A stretch of DNA of 64,000 nt, taken from the NCBI RefSeq assembly GCF_018614525.1, contig NZ_JAGGOL010000084.1, positions 1 through 64,000 on the forward strand, read 5' to 3'. This document shows, piece by piece, positions 8,434 to 17,587 of the stretch (positions within the stretch are counted from its first letter, which is position 1; each line of letters starts with the position of its first letter). Source of the DNA: Streptomyces sp. ISL-11 (lineage in GTDB: Bacteria > Actinomycetota > Actinomycetes > Streptomycetales > Streptomycetaceae). The position numbers and the translations under genes are program-made. A model generated the notes under the pieces. The model made no database searches, had not been told where the DNA came from, and was given only the letters and a program-made list of their open reading frames with translations.

Positions 8434-9420
8434 ATGAGGCTTTTGATATTGGGCGGTACGGAGTTCGTGGGATACGCCGTCACGGAGGCGGCCCTGGCAC
8501 GCGGCTGGGAGGTGACCGTCTTCCACCGCGGTCACCACGCACCGCCGGCGGGCGCGGCCGCCCTGCGCGGCGACCGGACGGCGCCGGAGGGGCTCACGGC
8601 GCTGGGCGCGGGCGAGTGGGACGCCGTCGTCGACACCTGGTCGGGCGCGCCCTCGGCCGTGCGGGACGCGGCGCGGGCGCTCGCGGACCGCGCCGGGCGG
8701 TACGCGTACATCTCCAGCGGATCGGTGTACACCTTCCCCTCGCCGGCCGGACACGACGAGGACCACCCGGTGGTGGACGGCTCGCCCGACGCCGGCGAGG
8801 TGGAGTACGCGCAGGCCAAGCGCGGTGGCGAGCTGGCCGCGGCCGGCGCCTTCGGCGACCGGGCGCTGCTGGTGCGGGCCGGGCTGATCCTCGGCCCCCG
8901 GGAGAACATCGGCCGCCTGCCGTGGTGGCTCAACCGGATCGCCCGCGGCGGACCGGTCCTCGCTCCCGGGCCGCGGGACCTGGGCCTGCAGTACATCGAC
9001 TCCCGCGACCTCGCCGAGTGGACCCTCGACGCCCTGGAGAAGGGGCTCGGCGGCCCGTACAACCTCATCAGCCCGCCCGGCCACACCACGACGGGCGAGT
9101 TCCTGGAGAGCTGCGTGCGGGTCACCGGCTCCGACGCACGGCTGCGCTGGACCGAGCCGGAGGCGATCCTCGCGGCGGGCGTCGAGCCCTGGACGGACCT
9201 GCCGGTCTGGGTGCCGCCGGGCGAGCTCTACGACGTCCTGCACCAGGGTGCGGTGGACAAGGCCCTGGCGAGCGGGCTGCGGTGCCGGCCCGTCGAGGAG
9301 ACGGTGGCCGACACCTGGGCATGGCTCAGCGAGCTGGGCGGAGTGGCTCCCCAGCGGCCGGACCGTCCCGTGCTCGGGCTCGCCCCGGAGACCGAGGAGA
9401 GGCTGCTGCGGGAGGCGTAG
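8434..9420 (+). CDS. NAD-dependent epimerase/dehydratase family reductase (atypical SDR)
   Basis: A 328-residue protein beginning MRLLILGGTEFVGYAVTEAALARGW, the GGTxFxG dinucleotide-binding loop typical of atypical SDRs related to isoflavone-reductase/CSP41-type proteins. YISSGSVY and VEYAQAKRGGELAA correspond to the catalytic Ser and YxxxK positions. The open frame begins at 8395 but ATG 8434 starts exactly at the Rossmann strand, so it is chosen; the ribosome site there is weak. The substrate is unknown. It is transcribed away from the exopolysaccharide genes, and the next gene, 108 bases downstream, encodes a membrane-anchored esterase, so no pathway follows from context. Confidence 0.85.
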   Translation: MRLLILGGTEFVGYAVTEAALARGWEVTVFHRGHHAPPAGAAALRGDRTAPEGLTALGAGEWDAVVDTWSGAPSAVRDAARALADRAGRYAYISSGSVYTFPSPAGHDEDHPVVDGSPDAGEVEYAQAKRGGELAAAGAFGDRALLVRAGLILGPRENIGRLPWWLNRIARGGPVLAPGPRDLGLQYIDSRDLAEWTLDALEKGLGGPYNLISPPGHTTTGEFLESCVRVTGSDARLRWTEPEAILAAGVEPWTDLPVWVPPGELYDVLHQGAVDKALASGLRCRPVEETVADTWAWLSELGGVAPQRPDRPVLGLAPETEERLLREA

Positions 9421-9528
9421 GGACCCGCCTCGCTCCGCACGCCGAAAGCGGGGAAAGGGACATCGAGGCGAACCCCTCACGGCCGGTTCCCGTCTCCCGG
9501 GGAAAGATCCTCCAAGGGAGTGACCACC

Positions 9529-10647
9529 GTGGGCCTTACGTCCCAGACGCTGCTGACCGTGCTCCTGCTCGCCGCCCTCGGGGCGGGCGCCCTGACGCTG
9601 TGGCTGTGGCCACGCGCCGCGCGGAGAAGTCCTCTCGCGTGGGCGTCCCGCCTCGGGCTGCTCGTACTGACCCAGGTCTGCGTGCTGTCCGTGCTCCTGG
9701 TCGAGGCGAACAACCGGTTCGGCTTCTACTCCACCTGGAACGAGCTCCTCGGGCGCGCCTCCAGCCGCCAGGAGCTGCGGGAGGCGGGCGGGAAGGGCGA
9801 ACGCCCGCCCGCGCTCACCGTGAAGGGCCAGGAGTCCATCGGCCTGCAGGGCACCCGGGAGAAGGCCGGCCAGGTCGACCGGATCGAGATACGCGGGCCC
9901 GTCAGCGGACTGGGCATGGACGGCTATGCCTACCTGCCGCCGCAGTACTTCCAGAAGGAGCACGCCAAGGAGAAGTTCCCCGTGGTGGTCGTGATCACCG
10001 GTCAGCCGGGGGTGTCGAAGAACCTCATCACGCAGCTGAAGGTTCCGCAGGCCGCGTCCGCCGCCATCATGGCCAAGGAGATCCGGCCGACCATCTACCT
10101 GCTGGTGCGGCCCTCGGTCGTCGCCGACCGCGACACCAACTGCACCGACGTGCCCGGCGGCCCGCAGGCCCTGACCTTCTTCGACCAGGATCTGCCCCTG
10201 GCCGTCTCCGCGCAGTACCGCGCGGCGGACGCGCCGGGCAGCTGGGGCGCCGTGGGCAACTCCACGGGCGGCTATTGCGCGTTGAAGCTCGCCATGACCG
10301 ACCCCGCCCGGTACGGCGCCGCGGCGGGCCTGTCCGCCGACTACTTCGCCCGCCAGGACGGCAGGACCGGCGACCTCTACGCCGGGAGCAAGCAGTACAA
10401 GAGCGAGAACGACCTGATCTGGCGCGTCGAGCACATGCCCCCGCCGCCGGTGTCCCTGCTGCTGTCGACCAGCAAGTCGGGCGAGGAGAACTACCGGCCC
10501 ACCCTGACCTTCGCGGACAAGGCCAAGGCGCCGACCAGGGTCGCCCGGCTCGTCCGCGACGAGGGCGGCCACAATTTCCAGACCTGGCGCGAGGAGTATC
10601 CGGTCGTGCTGCGCTGGCTGGACAAGGAACTGGCCGCGAGGAAATGA
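9529..10647 (+). CDS. Membrane-anchored esterase, alpha/beta-hydrolase fold (antigen-85/EstD-like)
   Basis: A 372-residue protein with two N-terminal membrane segments (about residues 5-22 and 35-55), then an extracytoplasmic alpha/beta-hydrolase domain. FPVVVVITGQPG is the first core strand region, GNSTGGYCAL carries the nucleophile elbow (Ser245), and DEGGHNFQTW carries the likely catalytic His348. The pattern matches the bacterial esterase/Ag85-like family, which acts on acyl esters at the cell surface. A GTG at 9520 also opens the frame, but AAGGGAG would then touch the start codon; GTG 9529 has the correct spacing and is preferred. Natural substrate and link to its neighbours are unknown. 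Confidence 0.85.
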   Translation: MGLTSQTLLTVLLLAALGAGALTLWLWPRAARRSPLAWASRLGLLVLTQVCVLSVLLVEANNRFGFYSTWNELLGRASSRQELREAGGKGERPPALTVKGQESIGLQGTREKAGQVDRIEIRGPVSGLGMDGYAYLPPQYFQKEHAKEKFPVVVVITGQPGVSKNLITQLKVPQAASAAIMAKEIRPTIYLLVRPSVVADRDTNCTDVPGGPQALTFFDQDLPLAVSAQYRAADAPGSWGAVGNSTGGYCALKLAMTDPARYGAAAGLSADYFARQDGRTGDLYAGSKQYKSENDLIWRVEHMPPPPVSLLLSTSKSGEENYRPTLTFADKAKAPTRVARLVRDEGGHNFQTWREEYPVVLRWLDKELAARK

Positions 10648-10922
10648 TCCGCCGCGCCCGGCCACGGCCTCCCCGAACGGCCCGGTGAACGCACCCGCCA
10701 CCGCCGTCGCACCTCGCCGTCCCCGGCGGCCGGCCGGCCTTCCCGCCGATATCGCCGCGAATGGGCTCCGCAAACCCGGCACTCCGGAATGAGCCACCAT
10801 GCGCCCTGATGGCGACCCTCCGAGTGTGCGGATAATGGGGCCGCGCTCCGGCGGCCGGACCCCTGACGGGGTTCGGGTGCCGGGGCCGTGAAGCACGTAC
10901 GAGAAAAACCCAGGAGCACCTT

Positions 10923-11384
10923 ATGGGGGCATGGATGAACACCGAGCTGAATCACGACGCGCGGCAGGGCGGTCCGGAGGCGGGGGCGCCCGCCCTGCGG
11001 CGCCGGAACCGCCGGGCAGTGGTCCTCGCGGTCCTGGCCATGGCCGCGGCGCTGCTGGTCTCGCCGGCGGCGGCCGAGAGCCCCGCCCGTCCGGCAGCCG
11101 CGACCGGTCAGGTCCAGGTGGCCGCCGGCACCGCCGCCACGTCCGCCGTGACGGCGGACACCGCCGAGTCGGAGCCGGTCCTGGCCTCCTCGCACCACCA
11201 GCGGGCCGACAAGGACCGTAAGACCACGCTCGCGAAGCCGAAGAAAAAGAAGAAGAAGAGCTTCTTCAAGAAGCTCGGGATCGTCCTGATCGTGGTGATG
11301 ATCCTGGTCGTGGTGCTCGTGCTGGTGCTGATCGCACTGGCCGTCCACTACGTGCGGAAGGCTCTCAAGCGCCGCCGGTCCTGA
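10923..11384 (+). CDS. Small tail-anchored, lysine-rich membrane protein
   Basis: A 153-residue protein of no recognised family. ATG 10923 has AGGAG six bases upstream. There is a hydrophobic segment near residues 28-48 ending in an Ala-rich stretch, which may be a signal sequence or first membrane helix. A low-complexity Ala/Ser/Thr linker follows, then a very basic patch with consecutive lysines (KPKKKKKKSFFKK). A strongly hydrophobic Val/Leu/Ile helix and a basic tail KRRRS end it. It could be a small envelope protein anchored at the C-terminus. It is convergent with the DUF5302 gene. No function is proposed. Confidence 0.7.
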   Translation: MGAWMNTELNHDARQGGPEAGAPALRRRNRRAVVLAVLAMAAALLVSPAAAESPARPAAATGQVQVAAGTAATSAVTADTAESEPVLASSHHQRADKDRKTTLAKPKKKKKKSFFKKLGIVLIVVMILVVVLVLVLIALAVHYVRKALKRRRS

Positions 11385-11414
11385 ACCGGACGGCGGTCGG
11401 CGCCCTTCGGGCGG

Positions 11415-11624
11415 TCAGCCGCTCTTGCGGCGGAAGGAGCGCTGGCCGCCCGCCTTGCCGTGAGTGCCGTGGATCTTGGAGCCGTCACGGCCCCGCTCAC
11501 CGGCACCCGCGTCGGCCGACTGGCCGCGCTTGCGCTCCAGGGCCTCGCGGAACTTCCGCTTCACATCGTCCTCGGCGTCGGTGTCGTTCTCCGGTACGTC
11601 CTGGGACGCGGTGCTGTCCGTCAT
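11415..11624 (-). CDS. Small hydrophilic DUF5302-type protein
   Basis: A 69-residue charged protein. The frame runs from 11681, but ATG 11624 has a perfect AGGAGG six bases upstream, so the start is clear. The middle contains DDVKRKFREALERKR, predicted helical, followed by a Gly/His/Lys-rich tail with KIHGTHGKAGGQRSFRRKSG, the pattern I recall for the actinobacterial DUF5302 family. No function is established for the family as far as I know. It is convergent with the small membrane-protein gene and stands alone. Confidence 0.8.
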   Translation of the reverse strand: MTDSTASQDVPENDTDAEDDVKRKFREALERKRGQSADAGAGERGRDGSKIHGTHGKAGGQRSFRRKSG

Positions 11625-11714
11625 CAAAAACCTCCTGGTCATGGCGGCTGTCGCCCCAGCTTCGCACGCTCGCGCGCCCACCGTGACCAGATTTACGGTC
11701 GGCGGCCGGCTGCC

Positions 11715-12287
11715 TCAGCCCACCGCGATGTCCCCGTCGGGCAGGTCCTCGACCGTCACCGCGGCGCGGGGCTGCCCCAGACCGTCGGCCACGGCCCGCG
11801 CGATGCCCTCGGGGTCGGGTCGCGTGGGGAACGGCACGCTCTCCCCGTCGCCGTAGCTCTCGATCGCCTTGACGAAATAGCCGGGGTACCAGGCGCCGGT
11901 CGCGCCCCTGACCTCGACGGCGCTCACCGGCCGGTCGCCCACGCGCCGCTTGAGGGCGGCGAGGATCTCGTCGGAGCGGTACTCACCCGGCACCCGGAAC
12001 AGACTGGCGTGGGCACCGGCCCTGGCGCCGTCGCCCAGGCGGACGGTCACGGTCAGGCAGCTGGTCACGCTCGGATAGAGGATCGTGCCGCCCGGCGCGG
12101 CCTCCCCCACCTGTCCCTCGGTGATCCGCACGACGGCGGTCGCCCCGCCCGGGGCGGTGGCCGCCGGCCGGGGCCTGGCCTCCGCCACGGAGCCGAGCTG
12201 CGGGGCGAGCAGGACGGACACCGCGGCGCACGACAGCAGCAGTGCGCCGGCCCTCGGCAGGACACTCGATATGATCTTGGACTTCAT
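11715..12287 (-). CDS. Secreted protein of unknown function
   Basis: A 190-residue protein with an N-terminal signal peptide: basic MKSKIISSVLPRAG, a hydrophobic core, and a probable cleavage near AEA/RPRP at about residue 37. The mature part has one cysteine and no motif I recognise. ATG 12287 is preferred; an in-frame ATG at 12299 would overlap the stop of the upstream HEAT-repeat gene. The two genes are therefore adjacent or coupled and probably co-transcribed. Homologues may be streptomycete-specific. Confidence 0.7.
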   Translation of the reverse strand: MKSKIISSVLPRAGALLLSCAAVSVLLAPQLGSVAEARPRPAATAPGGATAVVRITEGQVGEAAPGGTILYPSVTSCLTVTVRLGDGARAGAHASLFRVPGEYRSDEILAALKRRVGDRPVSAVEVRGATGAWYPGYFVKAIESYGDGESVPFPTRPDPEGIARAVADGLGQPRAAVTVEDLPDGDIAVG

Positions 12288-12295
12288 GCCGGGAA

Positions 12296-13726
12296 TCATC
12301 CCGCCGAGGGCGCCTCCGGACCAAAACGGCTGCGGACGGCGGTCTGCACCTCGTCCTCCTCGGCCGGATCGGCGGCGAGCCTGCGCAGCTGGTCCACGAC
12401 CCGGGCGTCGGCCGTCGTGGCGTGGTGGGCCGCGAGCTCGCGGGTCGTCTCCTCGCAGTCCCACAGGCACTCGACGGCGAAGCCGCGGCCGAAGGACGGA
12501 TCCGTGGCGGCCAGCGCGCGGGCCGTACGGCCGCGCAGGTGGGAGGAGCACGTCTCGCGGTAGATGTGCCGCAGTACGGGCGCGGCGCAGCCGATCGACA
12601 GGCGCCCGGCGCCCTGGACGAGGTCCCACAGCACCGGGGCGTCGGGCCCCTCGGCCCGGACGGTCCGGCGCAGGGCGCTCAGCACGAGCGCGGAGTCGTA
12701 CTGCCCGCCCCGGCAGGCGATCATGCCGGCCGCGGCGGCGCCGAGGGCATCGGTGCGGTGGATCCAGGCGCGGGCCCGTTCCAGGGCGGCGGTGGAACGC
12801 ATGCGGTCGAAGGCGGTGACGGCGGCTTCCGCGACCAGCTCGACGGGATCGGCGGCGGCGGCCTCGATGAGGTCGAGGGCCTGGGGGTCGTGGTGCTCGG
12901 CGAGGTAGCGCAGGGCGGTGGCGCGGGCGGCCTCGGGTCCCGCGGCGGCGGCCTGGATGATCTCCAGTCGGTCCTCGGGGCCGGCGACGGCCGTCAGGCA
13001 CCGGGTGGCGGCGACGTGGCGCAGCTGCGTGGGATGGAGGGCGAGGCCCTGCTGGGCCCAGTCCAGGACCTCGCGCACGCTCCAGCCGGGCCGGGGGCCG
13101 GTGGGGCGGAGCTGGCGCTGCCAGCGGTCGAAGGAGCTCTGCTCCTGTGCGGCGCGCACCCGGGCGGCGGTCGCCGGGGACTGCTGCTCGTCGGCCCACA
13201 GCCGCCAGGGGCGGGGCTCGAAGGCGTCGCGCACGGTGGTGGCGAGAGCGCGCTCGCCCTCCGGATCGAGCGGGAAGCGGGCCAGGACGCTCTCACCGAG
13301 GCCCAGCAGGCCGGCGTCGTCGTCGCGCAGGGCGAGCTCGTCGAGGGCCCAGGCCCAGTTCGCGCCGGAGATGGCGTAGCGGCGCAGCAGCAGGAGGGCG
13401 TCCTGGCGGCCGTAGGAGGCGAGGTGGCCGAGGACGGCCAGGGTGAGGCCGGTGCGCTCCTCGGCGGTGTCGAGGAGGTCGACGGGGTGGAAGAGGTGCT
13501 CGGCGAGCTCGTCGAGCCCGGCGTCGAGGTCCAGACACAGGCGGGCGTAGTAGAGCGAGCGGTTCTCGACCTGCCAGTCCCGCCTGGGGTCGTGCAGCAC
13601 GCAGTGGTACAGCGCCGCGAGCGCCTCCGCCCGCGGCGCCGCGAGGGCATGCAGGGTCCCGTCGCCGCGGCCTCGCTGAAGGAGGCCGAGCAGGGTGCCG
13701 CTGGGCGCTATGTCTGGTTCGAACAT
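12296..13726 (-). CDS. HEAT-repeat protein
   Basis: A 476-residue soluble protein rich in Ala, Leu, Asp and Arg, built of repeated amphipathic helix pairs, for example around ALALYHCVLHDPRRDW, LTLAVLGHLASYGRQD and the region near residues 190-330. This fits the HEAT/Armadillo-type solenoids common in Streptomyces. Such proteins are scaffolds for protein contacts; no catalytic motif is seen. The open frame extends to 13783, but ATG 13726 (MFEPDIAPSGTLLGLLQ) begins at the conserved part and is preferred. It probably forms a unit with the secreted protein gene just downstream. Its partner is unknown. Confidence 0.75.
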   Translation of the reverse strand: MFEPDIAPSGTLLGLLQRGRGDGTLHALAAPRAEALAALYHCVLHDPRRDWQVENRSLYYARLCLDLDAGLDELAEHLFHPVDLLDTAEERTGLTLAVLGHLASYGRQDALLLLRRYAISGANWAWALDELALRDDDAGLLGLGESVLARFPLDPEGERALATTVRDAFEPRPWRLWADEQQSPATAARVRAAQEQSSFDRWQRQLRPTGPRPGWSVREVLDWAQQGLALHPTQLRHVAATRCLTAVAGPEDRLEIIQAAAAGPEAARATALRYLAEHHDPQALDLIEAAAADPVELVAEAAVTAFDRMRSTAALERARAWIHRTDALGAAAAGMIACRGGQYDSALVLSALRRTVRAEGPDAPVLWDLVQGAGRLSIGCAAPVLRHIYRETCSSHLRGRTARALAATDPSFGRGFAVECLWDCEETTRELAAHHATTADARVVDQLRRLAADPAEEDEVQTAVRSRFGPEAPSAG

Positions 13727-14218
13727 GGGGTCAGCATCCGGTGCGGGGAGTCGGCTGGCAACGGGATTTCCATCGTCCGGCATTCTTGCCGGTGTCCATC
13801 AGGGCTATGCCTGGTGAACAGCGGTGATTCGGGTCTTCGAGCGCCCGCAGCCTACCTGGAGCGAAGCATTCCGCCGAGTCGTGTCCGAATTGCCCTCTCC
13901 GGGCCCGCGAGCGCCCGCGCGACCTGACCGGACGCCTGCCCACCGGATCACCACCGCCTCACCACCGGACCCCGCCGGGGGGGGCCACCCCCCTTCACGT
14001 CCCGTTCGAGTGCCCGTTCGGGGCCCGCGCGCCGGAGGCGGCCTCCTTATGCGCCACGGAAATGCCGCGTGTCCCATGCCTTGGGCATGTGCCCTCGACA
14101 CCACCGGATCGGGTGTTGCCAAACCACTTACGGGCCCTCGCTCGCTGTGCAACAGTCGTTACCGGCCCTTTCCCCGGACCCAGGAGCCGGCCGCGCCGCG
14201 CCGGTATCGGAGTACGAC
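13727..14218. other. Divergent intergenic region, no gene supported
   Basis: 492 bases between the leftward HEAT-repeat gene and the rightward phosphatase gene. It should contain both promoters. One small palindrome is visible at 14075-14089 (CATGCC-TTG-GGCATG), a possible operator for the phosphatase gene, but with a single copy this is weak. A G-rich run lies near 13977-13983. No convincing coding region. Confidence 0.45.
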
Positions 14219-15700
14219 ATGCCGTCCCCTCTGCACGCGGATCGTTCCGACGCTCGGCCACCCGAGCACGGCACGGTCGACGCGCTCATTTCCCAGACCC
14301 GGCGGTTGCGCGGTGGCGTCGACGCCGTGCGCCGTGAGACGGCGGGTGAAGAGCTGTCGGAGGATCCGCAGCTGCGCTGGCAGCGCGCCCTGTGCGACCT
14401 CGCCGTGCACCACCTCGACAATCTCGGTGAGCACCTCGGCCAGCTCCGTGAGGGCTTGCCCGGCGGCACCGACCCGGACGAGGCGCCCGCCGCCCCGGCC
14501 GCTCCCGTCGCCCCGGCGGGCACCCTGGACGCCGGTCAGGACGCGGCAGCGCCCGGCCGGGCCGGCAGCGCCGAGTGGAATTTCCTCAATGACCACGTCA
14601 CCTGGTCGGATGAACTCTTCGAGCTCTTCGGCCGGCGGCCCGAGGACGGGGCACTGACCCTCGACGAGCTCCCCTCCTGCCTCTTGGAGGAGGACAGAGC
14701 GCTGCTGACCGCGCTGGTCACCGACTGCCTGGTGGACGGCAAGCCGATCGACGGGGAGTTCCGCATCGTGCGCGGCGACGGCGCCACGCGCACCGTGCAC
14801 ATGATGGGGCAGCCGGTGCTCGACACCGACGGCGCCACGGCCTCCATGTGGGCCGTCTTACGTGACGTCACCGCGGAGCGGCGCGGCCGGCGGGCGGTGC
14901 ACGAGTCGCGTGACTCGCTGCACCACCAACGGCACGTCGCGCGCACCGAACACCGGCTGGCGGTCGAGCTCCAGGAAGCCGTGCTGCCGCCGTGGCGCGG
15001 CTCCCTGCGCTTCCCGCAGAGCACCGGCGGCCCGGCCGGCTCCCGCGGCAACCTCGACCTCGCCGCGCACTACCTCCCGTCCGCCAGCAGCGCCCTCATC
15101 GGCGGCGACTGGTTCGACGCCCTCCAATTGCCCGACGGGCGGACGCTGCTGAGCGTCGGCGGCCTCACCGGACACGGTGTGACCGCCACCTCGACCATGG
15201 CCATGCTGCTCGGCGCGCTACGCGGCATGGCCATCACGGGCGCCGAGCCGGGGCCGTTGATGGGCTGGCTCAACCACCTCCTCGACGCCTCCGCGCAGCC
15301 CGCCCTGGGCAGCGCGGTCTGCTGCCGGTACGACCCCGTCCGCCGCGTCCTCAGCTGGTCGCAGGCCGGCCACCCCGCCCCGGTCCTCTTCCGTGCCGGA
15401 CGGGGCCGGGCGCTCCAGCCGCCCGAGGGGCTCCTCCTCGGAGCCGTCTCGGACGTCACCTACGCACAGGCGGAGGAGCCCCTGGAACCGGGGGACGTCC
15501 TCCTCCTGCACACCGAGGGCCTGGTGCCGCACAGCGCCGAGCCGGGCATCGACACGGACACCGAGCGGCTGCTGGACTTCGCACCGCGGATCGCCGCGGC
15601 CAGGAACGCCCAGGACTGTGTACGGGCCGTGCTGGAGGAGTTCGGAGCCATGGAGCGCGAGGACGACGCCTGCGTGCTGGTCGCCCGGGTCCCCTCCTGA
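14219..15700 (+). CDS. PAS domain plus SpoIIE/PP2C-type phosphatase with altered metal-site residues
   Basis: A 493-residue regulator. ATG 14219 follows GGAG at six bases. Residues about 1-80 are helical. A PAS-like domain covers about 117-225 (WNFLNDHVTWSDELFELFG to WAVLRDVTAERRGRR), and a SpoIIE-type PP2C domain fills about 245-493 after LAVELQEAVLPP. These proteins dephosphorylate anti-sigma-factor antagonists to release sigma factors in stress and development. The first metal aspartate is present in GGDWFD (D297), but the second motif, normally VGDVxGHG, reads VGGLTGHG (Gly315), and the usual TDGLVE reads TEGLVP (Glu433). Activity may therefore be reduced or lost, or it may act as a sensor or scaffold. 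No anti-sigma partner lies adjacent. Confidence 0.85.
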   Translation: MPSPLHADRSDARPPEHGTVDALISQTRRLRGGVDAVRRETAGEELSEDPQLRWQRALCDLAVHHLDNLGEHLGQLREGLPGGTDPDEAPAAPAAPVAPAGTLDAGQDAAAPGRAGSAEWNFLNDHVTWSDELFELFGRRPEDGALTLDELPSCLLEEDRALLTALVTDCLVDGKPIDGEFRIVRGDGATRTVHMMGQPVLDTDGATASMWAVLRDVTAERRGRRAVHESRDSLHHQRHVARTEHRLAVELQEAVLPPWRGSLRFPQSTGGPAGSRGNLDLAAHYLPSASSALIGGDWFDALQLPDGRTLLSVGGLTGHGVTATSTMAMLLGALRGMAITGAEPGPLMGWLNHLLDASAQPALGSAVCCRYDPVRRVLSWSQAGHPAPVLFRAGRGRALQPPEGLLLGAVSDVTYAQAEEPLEPGDVLLLHTEGLVPHSAEPGIDTDTERLLDFAPRIAAARNAQDCVRAVLEEFGAMEREDDACVLVARVPS

Positions 15701-15713
15701 GGTATCCGGCTTC

Positions 15714-15754
15714 CTGAGGTCCCGAGGGAGAGCTGAGGGTCCCGAGGGAGAGCT
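15714..15754 (+). repeat. Imperfect tandem direct repeat, about 20 bp x 2
   Basis: CTGAGGTCCCGAGGGAGAGC is followed at once by a near-identical copy with one extra G, both between the stops of two convergent genes. It may be a recent slippage duplication. The CTCCC/GAGGG content could contribute to transcript ends, but no strong hairpin forms. Confidence 0.7.
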
Positions 15755-15842
15755 CACGAAGCCGCGGGCGTTCCCGGAGGCATTCGGAGAGACCTGCGGA
15801 GCCGCCCTGCCCGGACGGTGATCGAGGGCCCGCACGGGGCCC

Positions 15843-17351
15843 TCACACCACCGCGCTTCCGCCCTTGCCCGCACCGCCCTTGGCCGTGTTCCTCGGCCCC
15901 TTGGGCAGCGCCCGCTCGATCTCCTCCCGCAGGGTCTCGATCCGGGGATAGCCCGCGTACTTCCCGGTCAGCCGGTACATCTCGCGCAGCCGGTCCCAGG
16001 TGCGATGCGAGGAGGTCTCGCCGATCGACACCAGCGCCAGCCGGGCATAGGTGTCGGCCTGCTCGGGGTCGTTGCCGATGAAGCACGCCGACGCCATGGA
16101 GATGTAGTCGAAGATCATCGACCGCAGCGTGTCGTTGCCCCGGAGCGCCAGAGCCTCCTTGGCGTGCTGCTGGGCGACGGACGCGGCCCGCGGGTCGTGC
16201 TCCGCGAGCGTGCGGTAGGCGAGGGCCTGCATGCCGTGCAGTTCCATCTCGTCGAACTTCTGCATCCAGCTCGGCGGCGGCACATCGCCCTTGTCCGAGA
16301 TGAACAGCTCCTCGGCCTCGCCGAGGGTCCGCCGCATGGCCTGGCCACGGCCCATCGACGCCTGCGCCCACGCCTCGATCGTGCACAGCATGGCCCGGGT
16401 GCGCGGCAGGGTCTCCTCGCCCGAGCCGGACTTGGCGAGCTTCATCAGGTCGAGAGCGTCGTCCGGGCGGCCGAGATGGACCATCTGCCGGGCGGCGCGC
16501 GAGAGCGCCTCCCCGGCCCGTGGCCGGTCGCCGCCCTCGCGGGCCGCGTGCGCGGCGATGACGAAGTACTTCTGCGCGGTGGGTTCCAGTCCCACGTCGT
16601 GGGACATCCAGCCGGCGAGCACCGCGAGATTCGCGGCGACCCCCCACAGCCGGCGCTGGAGGTGTTCGGGGTGGTGGTAGGCGAGCATCCCGCCCACCTC
16701 GTTGAGCTGGCCGACCACCGCCTTGCGCTGCAGCCCGCCACCGCGGGCGGCGTCCCAGCGGCGGAAGACCTCGACCGAGTGCTCCAGGGCATCGATCTCG
16801 GTGGATCCCACGGGCGCCGCTTCATAGCGGTCGAGCCCGGCGGGGTCGGCGTGTGCGGTGTCCATCCGCAGGTCGTCGAAACGGGGGGCGTCGGAGGCGA
16901 GAACCGGATCGGAGTGCAGCCAGTCGCGCATCGCGCTGCTGAGTGCTGAGCCTGCGGCGAGCGCGGCGCCCGCGCCCACCAAGCCGCGTCGGTTGAGCAT
17001 GAGGTCCATTCCCGTGAATTCGGTGAGGACCGCGGCAGTCCGTTCGGGCGGCCAGGGCAGTCCGTCCGCGGACCTGCCCTTACCCGCACGCCCTCTCCGG
17101 CCGAACCCGAGGTCCTCGATGGTCACGACACGACCGAGTCGCTCGGTGAAGAGGGCTGCCAGCACCTTGGGCACGGGATCGCGGGGTGACTCCCCCATGT
17201 CGATCCAACGCCGCACCCGCGAGGTGTCGGTCGCCAGCTGCGGATGGCCCATGACGGCCGCCTGCCGGTTCACGAGTCTCGCGAGTTCGCCCTTGGACCA
17301 GCCGGCCAGGCCGAAGAGGTCCGCCAGGCGGGTGTTGGGTTCCCTTGTCAC
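15843..17351 (-). CDS. NsdA/NsdB-like TPR regulator of development (putative)
   Basis: A 502-residue protein. GTG 17351 is chosen because it gives TREPNTRLADLFGLAGWSKG, a conserved beginning, and GGGGG lies upstream. The N-terminus (about 1-90) looks like a divergent helix-turn-helix (GWSKGELARLVNRQ, TSRVRRWIDMGESP, VPKVLAALFTERLG). The remainder is a long helical, TPR-like array (about 180-480). The architecture matches the NsdA/NsdB family of Streptomyces, whose founding members repress sporulation and antibiotic production. The paralogue cannot be fixed by eye, so no symbol is given. A divergent phosphotransferase gene lies on the other side, and three 10-bp repeats sit in the shared upstream region. 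Confidence 0.8.
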   Translation of the reverse strand: MTREPNTRLADLFGLAGWSKGELARLVNRQAAVMGHPQLATDTSRVRRWIDMGESPRDPVPKVLAALFTERLGRVVTIEDLGFGRRGRAGKGRSADGLPWPPERTAAVLTEFTGMDLMLNRRGLVGAGAALAAGSALSSAMRDWLHSDPVLASDAPRFDDLRMDTAHADPAGLDRYEAAPVGSTEIDALEHSVEVFRRWDAARGGGLQRKAVVGQLNEVGGMLAYHHPEHLQRRLWGVAANLAVLAGWMSHDVGLEPTAQKYFVIAAHAAREGGDRPRAGEALSRAARQMVHLGRPDDALDLMKLAKSGSGEETLPRTRAMLCTIEAWAQASMGRGQAMRRTLGEAEELFISDKGDVPPPSWMQKFDEMELHGMQALAYRTLAEHDPRAASVAQQHAKEALALRGNDTLRSMIFDYISMASACFIGNDPEQADTYARLALVSIGETSSHRTWDRLREMYRLTGKYAGYPRIETLREEIERALPKGPRNTAKGGAGKGGSAVV

Positions 17352-17410
17352 GTCAAGCCCCCAGGTTCTCGGCTGACTTGAAGGTATCGGCCCGTCATGG
17401 GCCAAGCGAG

Positions 17411-17440
17411 TATTCGCCAGGGTTCGCCAGGGTGCGCCAG
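17411..17440. promoter_or_regulatory. Three tandem 10-bp repeats, candidate operator
   Basis: Positions 17411-17420, 17421-17430 and 17431-17440 each end in CGCCAG and share the pattern KNTKCGCCAG (TATTCGCCAG, GGTTCGCCAG, GGTGCGCCAG). The 10-base period places the same face of the helix towards one protein at each turn. They lie 60-90 bases upstream of the NsdA-like start and about 150 upstream of the divergent phosphotransferase, where an operator for either would sit. Confidence 0.5.
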
Positions 17441-17587
17441 ATGGTGTGCCACCCGCGGGTGGGTGTGATGTAGGAACGCGCCACCCCGGCCACCCGGCCG
17501 CCGGACCGCATTCCCCAGGGTGCACCGCTGCCGGGGGACCGGGGGAGCGCCGCCATTCGCCGGCACACGAAGGGATCTGTTCCGCTC

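Noticed and set aside
8383..10896. Very long minus-strand open frame (837 codons)
   Set aside because: It is antisense to two real genes and runs through the promoter region; composition is Gly/Arg/Pro-rich with no domain. A GC-skew shadow.
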